Shown one piece after another: positions 1 through 9,900 of a stretch of 64,000 nt of DNA (the first letter of the stretch is position 1; every line of letters starts with the position of its first letter). The notes beneath the pieces are model-generated. The model was not told where the DNA came from and made no database searches. It saw only the letters and a list, made by a program, of their open reading frames with translations. A program made the translations under genes and the position numbers. Location: positions 45,282,925-45,346,924 of the forward strand of contig OY821772.1 of NCBI GenBank assembly GCA_963682175.1. Direction: 5' to 3'. The stretch is from Triglochin maritima. Lineage: Eukaryota > Streptophyta > Magnoliopsida > Alismatales > Juncaginaceae.

Positions 1-2412
1 TAATTAATTTTAGTTAATCAATCGTAATCATGACTTTATCTTTTCGTAAAAAAATTAAGTTTTTCTTTGCATATTTAGTAATTTGCATATCTTCTTCATT
101 TGATTCCGAAGATCAGGATACCGTAGAACCCCTCCCTGCTAGACCACCACAAACAACTACTACCATTTTTAGAAGAAAAAAAAGCCCAGTATGGAAACAT
201 TTTCAAGAAGATAGAGATGAAAATGGTAAAAGAACTGCTACTTGTAATTACCGTGGTCATGTATATTCGGCGACGTCAAGTGAGAGAACATGTCATTTAG
301 GTAGAAATCTAAATGTATGTAAAGTTTAGAACAATCCTGGGTCGGTAAGAAATTCACGTCAATCTGTTTTAGACACAGAGAGTAGAAATTTAACTTTTCG
401 AAAATATGATCCAATTAAAGGTAGAGAAATAATTATTGATTTCATAATTAGAGATGAATTACTATTTAGCACATGTGAATCTGATTCTCTTAGGCAACAA
501 TTCTTTATCATAATCCCCAATTTAAACCATTTTATAGAAAAAAACTCTTAAAAATGTTGCATTTGATAAATTCGAAAAACAAAGATATGCCGTGATTAGT
601 TATTTTTATGAAATAAATAATAAGGTAGCATTAACCAGTGATGTTTGACCGGTCCAAATAATTATCATTATTGTTGCGTAACTTCTCATTATATAGATGA
701 TTTGTTGTTGTTAAATAAAAAATTATTTCGTTTTTACCTATTTTGCATCCACACATTACTAAGGTTATTTTTGATCACATTAAAAATGGTATTGTAGCTA
801 CTTCTCTTGAAAATAAAATTTGTGTAATTACATTTGATAATGCTACTAATAACAGTATAACCATAAGAATGCTTATAAGTTATTGCAAGTCACTTGTAGA
901 TGATTCATTTTTTCATATCAGATGTGTTTGTCACACTTTGAACTTGGTAGTATAAGATCACCTTCAATTAATTAAATCATACATATGAAATGTTACGAAT
1001 GCAATTGTCTTTGTAGGTTGTAATAGTACATCTAGATATCAGAAATTTAGAGATTTTTGTGTATACAATGATGTTAAATTTAGGAAATTTAAATTAGATA
1101 TCCCCCATAGGTGAAAACTTATGAAATTTTAAAATCTTGTGTTGATCGTCATCTTGCAATTCAAACTTTTTATAATGAAAAACAAAACGAGAAATTTTTA
1201 ACCGACGAAGATTGGGAAATTTGTAACATTATGTTAGTTTTTTTAAAACCTTTTTTCACTTTCACTAAAAGATTAAGTGGACAATATTACCCGACCTCTA
1301 ACATATTTATTTACGAAATACGTCCGATTACAAAAGTATTTGCGAAATATAGGGGAAATCTTAGTTTTGATGAAATTTTAACTGTAATGGAGACTAAATT
1401 TAATAAATATTGGAATCCTCATACACTTAGCTTTTGTTTAGCTTTTATTATGGATCCTAATTTTAAAATTACTGGTTTACAAGTTTACTTAGAACAAATT
1501 TATGAAAACATGAATTATGAAAATTTTCAAAACCATGTAGATAAATGTAGGTCTTCGTTAAACTAATATTTTGAAGAATATCAAAGACTAAATCGACAAA
1601 TTGATTCAAATGTTGCTAGTTCATCATCACAACCACCACCAATTGCAGTGGATTCAGATGATGACGACTCATAATGGAATTAGTTAAGTAAAAAAAAACA
1701 AAATTTGTGTGAACTGAGACCCAAAATGCTATAACTGCATATCTAAACACTGAAATTTACTTAAGTACTGCTGAGTTAAAATGTTTTGATGTTTTAGACT
1801 GGTGGAGAAAGAAATCAGATAGGTTCCCACTAGTTAATTTGATGGTGCGAGACTTATTATGTCATCTGACGTCAACTGTGGCGTCGGATGCTGCTTTTAG
1901 TGCAGGTAAGCGGATCTTGTCCGACAAGAGGCAATGTTTGTCCAACAAGTCTATCAAGATGAGCGTATGTCTGAATGATTGACTTGATGCTGCAGATAGA
2001 ATGCAGAACATGATTATTCACGACAACACTGACGAAGATTGAAAACAATTAACTAAATCACTTTGTTCAAGGAGTAATTTTTTCCTAATACCCCTTAGGT
2101 TTTTTCATTTCTCCTTAGGTTTAGTTAGCATTCAGACATTTTTTATATGTAACAAATATTTGTTTCTGGAATTGAGTTAACAATTTCTAATAAATAAATT
2201 GGTTATTTTGAGGAACAAACTTTGTTTGGATTTTATCTTACTAAATTATGATTGTCTACTTAATTCAACACTAAACTGGACAAAAAATTAAAAAAAACAA
2301 CCTGACCTGCCGGACCCGACCCGACATTGTTCCTGTGCTGGGCCAGCCCGACACGGCCCCCGTGCCGTGCCGACACGACTAGGTCGGGTCGTGCCCGGTT
2401 CTCAGGTCTACT
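1..2412 (+). mobile_element. hAT-superfamily DNA transposon, decayed, left end outside window
   Basis: The block reads on the plus strand as the body and 3' end of an Ac/RICESLEEPER-type hAT element. Coding remnants run from 30 to 2042. From about 2300 to 2412 the sequence becomes rich in CCCGACCCGAC / GTCGGGTCGTG strings and closes with 'ggttctcaggtcta', a style of subterminal repeat common at hAT ends. The left terminus lies before base 1, so neither the terminal repeat nor the 8-bp target duplication can be checked. The right limit at 2412 is an estimate. Confidence 0.75.
30..2042 (+). pseudogene. hAT transposase (BED zinc finger + RNase H-like + dimerisation domain), broken
   Basis: Three pieces of one transposase can be read. 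Bases 30-329 hold a BED-like zinc finger, with VWKHF, an intact CNYRG block and later a degenerate CHLGRN. Bases 743-955 match the RNase H-like catalytic fold region, with ITFDNATNN and CHTLNLVV. Bases 1111-1566 hold the following segment with EDWEICN, FLKPFF and MDPNFK. Further on, about 1740-2042, the hAT C-terminal dimerisation block is recognisable (CHLTSTVASDAAFSAGKRILSD) up to a stop. The pieces lie in different frames or are parted by stops, so the protein cannot be made. Family membership is clear; activity is not possible from this copy. Confidence 0.8.
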
Positions 2413-2450
2413 GATAACCGAGTTGAGTTAGTTCAAACGGTTATCTTGGG

Positions 2451-2756
2451 TAGGGGTGAGCAAAATTCGGTTCGGGTGTCCGGACCAAACCGAATTTTTC
2501 GGTCCGGACCGAACCGGACCGAACTTTTTCGGTCTGGTCTTCAGTCCGGATGACCATGGGAATTCGGTCTTCGGTCCGGTTCGGTTCGGTCAAAGACCGA
2601 AATTTTAAGTGTTAAATTCGGGTTTTGGACCGAACCGGACCGAACCAAAATTTTCGATCCGGTCTTCGGTCCGGTCTTCCGAAAAGTTCGGTTTTGTTCG
2701 GTTTTCGGTCCGATCCGGTCCGATTCGGTCCGATCCCGGACGGAAGCTCACCCCTA
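2451..2756. mobile_element. hAT-type MITE, 306 bp, with perfect TIRs and 8-bp TSD
   Basis: The element begins TAGGGGTGAGC and ends with its exact reverse complement GCTCACCCCTA, an 11-bp perfect terminal inverted repeat. It is flanked by a perfect 8-bp target site duplication ATCTTGGG (2443-2450 and 2757-2764), the size made by hAT transposases. The interior is built from tandem GGTCCGGTC-like strings and has no coding capacity. The intact duplication implies a fairly recent insertion. A relative sits at 45368-45635. Confidence 0.93.
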
Positions 2757-2764
2757 ATCTTGGG

Positions 2765-4060
2765 TTTCCTCGATTAAAAGATTCAGATTCAAACCCTAAC
2801 AGTCAGCCTAGTGACTGAAAATTTGTCTTTTTTTTGGGACTTGTGTGTACATTTGTTCCGTAAAAATTTAAAAAAGTAAGCAAAAATTTCATTAAAAAAA
2901 CTATTGTTGATGTAAGTTGGAGGTGACGACTGACGACCCTTAGATGTTGTGTAGGCAGAAGTCTTCTGAATCACCGATTTTATTTGAGAAAATTGAGTCA
3001 TACTTTGACGTTTGCTGGATGGAAAGAAGGCATGTTTTGTTAACAATACTAATAGCATGAAAACTACCACTGCAATTGTTTCATAGCAAACAAACGTAAT
3101 TACACTGAGCACAATTTCCACTACAAGTATGAATACAAAACATCAGTTGAACTTATGGCAACAAGAAACAAACGTGCTTCTTCAAAAGTTCAAAGTCCAG
3201 ATTAATAGTCCACCAATAACTATTTAAACTTCACATTTCTTTTTGGTTGATGGGTTGTTGGAAGTAACTTTAACGGCTTCTATTATCCATTTTGCAGTTG
3301 GCATCCTCTTTTTGACTTGCCCACACACTTGTTAAAACTTATTTTATGCAAAGAACCTCAATAAACATATATTTCTTGTATAAGAAAGAAATAATCTTAT
3401 CTTAATCTTAAAAATAATCATCATATCAGCAAGTGTGAACACTAATTCATGTGCAAATTGGACCCCAGCTAGTGGCAAGGGTAGGTTTGGCTTTCATGCA
3501 TAACATTGATTACCAGCACGGATCAAAAGATACAATCCTATTCTTCCTAAAATGAGATTTACTCAAGTAAAATTAGAAGATAAATCATGCGGATGATATT
3601 TTATTATATGTGAACGAAAATTCGGTCTAGGAAACACACACAAGTTGCCTTCTTAGGCTCTTGCACTTGTGCCAACGTGATTGTGCTTAAGATTGACTCA
3701 ACGGAATTGATTATGGCAAGTCGAGGTATATTAATGCTTAAGATTTGGTGTTCCCTATCCATCAATAAAACAATTCTCATTTAATTTCCATTGAATTTGA
3801 AGTGAGAATTCTTTCCTTATTCCAGCATGGATAAATACAATAGCTAGAGAATCTACCAAATTTAGAATCAAAATAGAATTATTTCCTTATTCCAACACGG
3901 ATAAACATAATAGCTAGAGAATCTTCCAAAATTAAATTCAAAATAGAAAACTTTCCTGCTTGCAATAATATAAGAAAATTAGAGGATTGATAAAAGATTT
4001 ATGTAAATCATAATATGCTAATGGCATGGAAAATTTTCTGCATATAAAGCAGACCACCTT
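2765..4060. other. Intergenic stretch, no gene recognised
   Basis: About 1.3 kb between the MITE and the Harbinger MITE upstream of the aquaporin. A 110-codon minus-strand reading frame at 2789-3121 has no motif I recognise. Two near-identical segments, ending 'ttccttattccarcayggataaa' around 3815-3835 and 3885-3905, form a short imperfect direct repeat. Nothing else stands out. Confidence 0.5.
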
Positions 4061-4063
4061 TTA

Positions 4064-4526
4064 GAGTTTCCTCGTCCCAAGGACACTACCAATGATCTAT
4101 TTGTCATCAACTCTCTCTTTTCAAAATCAGTTTTTTCTCTCTTCTACGTCAGTTTTCTCTTTCCTCAACCTACTTTCTTCTCTTTCCTATACTACTCACC
4201 TCTTAACCACAACCCAACACAACCCACAATAACTTATTTCTCTCATCCACATCATTTCAGGGTCCATATTAGTAAAATTTTAATTTTTTTAAAAAAATCA
4301 AAACAATTATAAAACGTATTTTCAAAAAAAAATTTAAAAAAAGTAAAACAAAAAATTCTAAAAATCAAAACAAAAAACAATTTTTTTTTTTAATTTGGTG
4401 ACCCGGTTTTCCGGGTCGTCGACCCGGACGTTTCAATGCCCGGGTCGATGACCTGGTAGAAGATGACCAGGTCATCTTCGGATGACCGGGTCATCAACCT
4501 GAAAGTTGCCCCCGTAAGGGGTGCTC
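4064..4526. mobile_element. Non-autonomous PIF/Harbinger element (MITE), 463 bp
   Basis: The sequence is homologous along its length to the inverted copy at 15360-15881, sharing the pyrimidine-rich block with 'cctcttaaccacaaccca', the AAAATTTTAATTT block and the GGGTCGTCGACCCGG palindrome. It also shares its pyrimidine-rich left part with the coding Harbinger element at 27885-31899. The right end is GGGGTGCTC followed by TTA; the left end GAGTTTCC is preceded by TTA, giving the 3-bp duplication typical of Harbinger elements. The left terminal repeat is poorly conserved, so that border is less certain. It lies just upstream of the aquaporin promoter. Confidence 0.75.
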
Positions 4527-4590
4527 TTATGTTCTAAGGTAGATAGAGGGTAGTTATGGACTCATGAAGTCCTACCCAGCACTCTCTGGC

Positions 4591-4600
4591 ATATATAAAT
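4591..4600 (+). promoter_or_regulatory. Probable TATA box of the aquaporin gene
   Basis: ATATATAAAT lies 92 bases upstream of the aquaporin start codon (4692). With a usual TATA-to-start distance of about 30 bases, transcription would begin near 4625-4635 and leave a leader of about 60 bases. The right end of the Harbinger MITE (4526) is only 65 bases further upstream, so the proximal promoter is largely transposon DNA. Confidence 0.6.
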
Positions 4601-4691
4601 AGCAACTTATAGTTGGTATTCATGCAGCCACTTGCAATCACATTGCAGTCTTCTTCACTAGTTTTTACTTCTTTCTTGGTTGGTTTAGGAG

Positions 4692-6380
4692 ATGGAGAAG
4701 GAAAATGGGAACGTTGAGAGGGCCATGGAAGAGGGTCATGGTGTTGTTACTTTAGGAGTTGCAGAAGACAAAGGACAAGATATAGATTCCTCATCTGGTT
4801 GTGGTCTTTCCGTATCTGTTCCTCTCTTACAGAAGGTAAGGGGGCTGTTTCTTTTTCTTCTTCAAAACTACTTATTTTTTGTCTCTTTTAAGTTTATATA
4901 TACGATTTAGAAACAGTTAATATGAAGTTCATGTGAGTAATATTAACATCCTAACTTATAGGAAATACATATCAAGTTTATGTCAGGATAAGTAAACATG
5001 TGTAAATCTGTACCTTGAAAAACCACCAACTTAGGTGACATTTTGTAACAATCTTCCTTTCTTTGTTAGAGTATACTATAGCCCATGGTTAACCATATAT
5101 CAACTAAATCATAAGATGCAACTTGCTTTGTTGGAGTATGATGATTATTATCTTGGTTGTTTCTATTAACCCATGTAATAGGAAGTGTATGTATGCTATA
5201 CCATAATACCAACTATCATTAAGGGTGAAGGCAATGGTACCTGTGTGTTCAGTGAGCTATAAATGTTTATAATAAATACTCTCTCTAGATATATATTTCA
5301 TGTATATATGATATCAATAAATTAAACTCTGAATATGTTTTCCTACAACAAAATCATACCTTAGACGTGATATCTTATGTTTGAAAGCTTGACAAAAGAA
5401 ATTCATGTATATATGATGTTTGGTTCTTGTTTGTAGGTTATAGCAGAAGTATTTGGAACATACTTCCTTGTGTTTGCTGGATGTGCATCTGTTACAGTGA
5501 ACCTAATGAAAGGCACCATCACTCTTCCCGGCATCGGCATCGTTTGGGGTCTAGTGGTGATGGTCATGGTCTACTCAGTTGGCCACATCTCCGGTGCCCA
5601 TTTTAACCCGGCTGTCACCATCGCCTTTGCCACATGCCGTAGATTCCCATGGAAACAGGTAAATAACAAAAATATATTTTTGAGTCCTACCACAACAACT
5701 TCAAGTTCAAACTCAAGAGTTTGTTTCCATGTAGGTACCTGTTTATGTCTTGGCACAACTGCTGGGTGCAACTCTTGCCAGTGGCACTATAAGGTTGCTG
5801 TTCGGCGGTGCTCACGCGCATTTTGCAGGGACCGTTCCATCGGGTTCAGACGTCCAATCTCTTGTTTTGGAGTTCATCACCACTTTCTATCTCATGTTTG
5901 TTATCTCCGGCGTTGCAACAGATAACAGAGCTGTATGTTTTTTTTACCTGTCCTAAACATGTGTTTCCTTTACATTTTCTATCATTTTTAACTCCTTATA
6001 CGAATGCAGATCGGTGAATTGGCAGGGCTGGCGGTAGGATCCACTATTCTCCTTAATGTGATTATTGCAGGGTATGAGTCGATTTCTGTTCGCTCTTTCT
6101 TCTAATGTACTTTCATGACCAACATCGGTTGTTTACGCTTTCATTTCTTTGATGTAGGCCTATCTCCGGAGCATCGATGAACCCAGCAAGGACACTCGGG
6201 CCTGCGATTATCGCGAGCCGATACGAGAGCATATGGCTCTACATGGTTGGGACAATATGTGGAGCAGTTGCAGGGGCATGGGCTTACAACCTCATCCGCT
6301 TCACTAAGAAGCCTCTGCGTGAGATCACAAAGAGTGGATCTTTCTTGAGGAGCTTTGGGAGGAACTCCCCTACTTCATAA
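4692..6380 (+). CDS. Nodulin-26-like intrinsic protein (NIP subgroup I aquaporin), 282 aa, five exons
   Basis: Exons are 4692-4835, 5437-5658, 5735-5932, 6010-6071 and 6158-6380, all with GT-AG borders and consistent phase, giving 849 nt and 282 residues, a normal NIP length. Both channel signatures are present: [10 protein letters not shown] in loop B and [14 protein letters not shown] in loop E. Reading the selectivity filter by family position gives W (IGIVWG helix 2), V (helix 5), A and R, the WVAR set of NIP subgroup I. Members of that group pass water, glycerol and small uncharged solutes including arsenite. Six membrane segments are evident, with a soluble N-terminus and a basic C-terminus ([10 protein letters not shown]) containing possible phosphorylation serines. 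The start is the only in-frame Met before the first transmembrane helix. It is convergent with receptor kinase gene A. The exact substrate is inference. Confidence 0.93.
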
Positions 6381-6931
6381 CAATCTGTGACAGGAAGGGC
6401 AACATTATAAGTAACAGAAAGACATCTTTGCTACTCTAGTTTATTGGTTCATGTATGTGTGTAATATATATAGGTTGCAGCTCTATATGTAATCAACTTC
6501 GGTTTATTAGAATGACTAGTGATAACATATGCTGATTTCTTGGCAATGTGCAGTCAGTTCAGATAATTTTCAGGTTTGCAGATTTCCCAACACAAAATTT
6601 CCACAAATTCAAATGAATAATTCAAGAATGAAATACCGGTAAGGCAGTAATGGTATGACCGGTTTTCCAGAGAAATATAAATCCCAAGTTTTCATTTCCA
6701 TATTCACACCATGTCATAACCGAAAACAAGCAGAGGTCATCGGTTTATGTAACCTTCGATAAAAGGGGAACAAATATATAACAATCGTTTTCTCCACAAA
6801 ATAAATGTATATTGCCGTTATCCTCCACCATTATTGACACCATAGTGCCAGTTTTGAAGGCAGGCCTTCTAATTTATGACAAGAAAAAACCAACACAGAA
6901 AATTCATCACTCCATATTGACATTGTATAAT
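6381..6931. other. Convergent 3' intergenic region between aquaporin and kinase A
   Basis: These 551 bases hold the 3' ends of the two convergent genes. The string CTAGTTTATTGGTTCATGTATGTGTG near 6436-6461 recurs exactly near 18118-18143, downstream of kinase B, which suggests this flank was part of a duplicated unit. No additional gene was found. Confidence 0.55.
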
Positions 6932-9900
6932 TCAATGTTGCAGCACATCATAAGATAGCATGGAAGATACTGAACTACTCCTGCGAGCTGCAGTTGCTTC
7001 TGATATCTCATTCCAATCCTCGCTGGTGGGAAATTCCTCAACACTTCCAAGCTTTGACTGTTTCTTTCCATCTTTTGCGGAAGGCACTGAAAGAGGTTCT
7101 CCAGATTCAAGTATGCTTATTATCATAGACATTGTTGGTCGGAGAGCGGGGGAAGTGCTGCAACACTCCAAAGCCAATTTCAACATTGCTTTTGCATCCT
7201 CCTCTACATAATTTGAGCCAAGGTTTGGATCAACTAGTTCATCTACGTTGTCAAATTCTTGAAGTGATAAAGCCTGCACTAGAAAAATGTTTCAGAAATA
7301 TATCCACACTACAAAACTCAAAGGTTTAGTATCATTGTGATTATCTTTAGTTTGGAAGGTGACATCCCACATCCTTCACGATTTGACGGTTTTGACCAAC
7401 ATTATGAAACAATTTAGATGCCACACGAGACTTGTATTTTCAGAACAGATCCATTCGTCGAATCGATAAAATTTGGTTGTGGTTCAATGTGGTCGAACCA
7501 TGGTCCTACCACGGTTGGACTGTTGAGACGTCAACTTTTTTGAGACCCGAAGTTGGGCTGGACCGAATAAACATTAACGTCGGACTGGTGATCGAACTGG
7601 TTTGAACCAATTTCTGTAAAATATTTTTTTATATACATACCAAACGTCAAATATAATTCATGATATCAAGAACAATTTGTTTAACTCAGCAAATTTGCAA
7701 TTTTTAATTAACTCAGCAAATTTGATTGAATTAGAATTAGAGAAAATATTATTTAGATTAAAAATCTAAAATCAAAATCAACCTTCAATATCATCCATGA
7801 CATCATGCTTACGAAGGGGTTTGGTGAGAGAGTAGAGTTTGTGGGTGTGGGTTTTTGTTCGTAAGAATTGCAAAAAATCCTCATATTTTCTGATTTTAAA
7901 AAATTAGGAACATTTGAAATATTTTTATATCCGGTCCGACCTGGTTCAAAACAGTTCGACTAGAGGCTCAATTTTTTAGCTGAACTGACCTCTAGGTCAA
8001 CAATTCCTGGTTCAAAACAGTCCGACCAGGTCGAATCGTCTGATCCGGTCCAGTTTTTAAAACCTTGATTTTTTATGGTACTACAAATTGATTCCAGCAA
8101 GAGCACGTGTATTGTCAATTCTATAGCACAAACAAGGGAGATAGAGTCTCAATTGCATATCCACTTGTAAAGAAGAGTTGCATAAGGAGACACTGTAGTG
8201 AAAAGAATCATACGTACCCAATCTACAAGGTATTCATCGGAATCACCAGGTCTACGAGTAATGCTATTCCTCCCACTGATGATCTCCAACATGACAACTC
8301 CAAAACTGTATACATCTGCTTTGTCAGACAAATGACCTCTCGTAGCATACTCCGGAGCCATATATCCTCTAAAAAATCACAAAAAATGCCTAAGTTTTTG
8401 CAATAAGCATGTCATAACTACACCTTTATTGGGATATGTATCTAAAGTCGAAACAGATTAGTAGATTACAGGTCTCAGGTTTTTAGGTTGTCATTTGTCA
8501 ATGCCCAATTAAACTTAAAGTACACAACTAGAAGTGATTAAAAAAGCATGAGGATCCAAAATCTAACAAAATAAAAGGTTATTTGACAGTCTATATTGAA
8601 AAAAACTACCGCATCCTTGTTGCATGACTTGAAAAATTAATGACATGCGAATAAAGCCAAATTTCATACTTAAAATAAATGAAGGATGTGCATATTAATT
8701 GATATTCTGTTGTGCATAGCATGTTTGACTGAGGTTGATGAATCAACCTGGTTCCAGCTATCCGCGTGCTGATGTGGGTGTTCTGTTCGTCGTCTAGTTT
8801 AGCCAAACCAAAATCAGATATCTTCGCATTTAGATCCTTATCGAGTAAGATATTTGTTGCTTTGATGTCTCTGTGAACGATTTTGAGCCTGCACTCGTCA
8901 TGAAGGTAAGCTAAACCTTTTGCTGCTCCCAAGCATATGTTGCACCTTGTTTCCCAGTTTAATATCAATCTATTTTCTTTAGAACCTGTTCTCAAATGAC
9001 AACATAATTTTAAATTTTTATCAAAGAATACTAGCAGGTTGATAATGATGACATTTCATGAAATTCTTCAGTGATGTATATACGCACAACTTAAGTACTC
9101 CAAAACAAGAAATCAATTTGTTGAAATTGAAAGCAACAAAAGATAAATATAGGCATTTTCATTTATGTGAAATTACTGAATCTTAGCGGCAACAGTATAA
9201 CATACCAAAGAGAACACGGCCGAGGCTATTATTTTCCATGTATTCATACACTAAAATCAACTGGTCCCCTTCAGTACAGCATCCTATAAGCGTTACAAGA
9301 TTTGGATGCCTCAAGCCAGAAATCATGCCTACTTCGTTTACAAATTCCCGGCTTCCCTGTTTTGACATGGATGATAGTCGCTTCACTGCAACTAGAGTTC
9401 CATCTGGAAGTGCACCCTGAGTTGTACAACTCCAACATTACTACAACATATGTTGGCAACGTAAAAGGACAAATACAGAAGAACAAGCCTCAAAAGAACA
9501 ATAGTAGGATTTTACCTTGTAAACTGGGCCAAACCCTCCTTGACCTATAAAATTTTCAGGATTGAAGTTCTTCGTGAAAGTTTTAATCTGTCCCAAAGTG
9601 AAATAACTTGTGTGCAACTTTATGTTTGTGATTTCTTCTGCCCAAAGAAAACGATCATAGCATGTTAGAATGGACACAAAAAATGAAGACAAATAACTGC
9701 TCGACTATCTCACCGTTTTCCTTGACGGTCTTTATTTTGAGAAACCAAAATATGACCAATATCAATACCACTACCACTGCAAATGAAGCAACCGCAATGC
9801 CAATTATAGCACCACGTGGAAACTTCTTTTCCGGGTCAATATTGAACCCTGCATATATAATTTATTAGGAATAGTAAGAAGAAATCCCAACTTCGTCGCA

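Noticed and set aside
2789..3121. 110-codon minus-strand frame with a hydrophobic start
   Set aside because: No recognisable family, no upstream promoter or splice support, and the hydrophobicity is what AT-rich sequence gives by chance.
7440..8070. A complete MITE in the last intron of kinase A
   Set aside because: One end resembles an element terminus, but no inverted partner or target duplication was found, so I list it only as repeat-derived sequence.
8107..8406. 99-codon plus-strand frame and similar frames opposite kinase exons
   Set aside because: They are antisense shadows of strongly conserved kinase exons and recur opposite each paralogue.
8986..8990. Acceptor five bases earlier for the HRD-bearing exon of kinase A
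   Set aside because: It breaks the FG-SKEN junction; the AACAG acceptor keeps phase with the preceding exon in all three paralogues.
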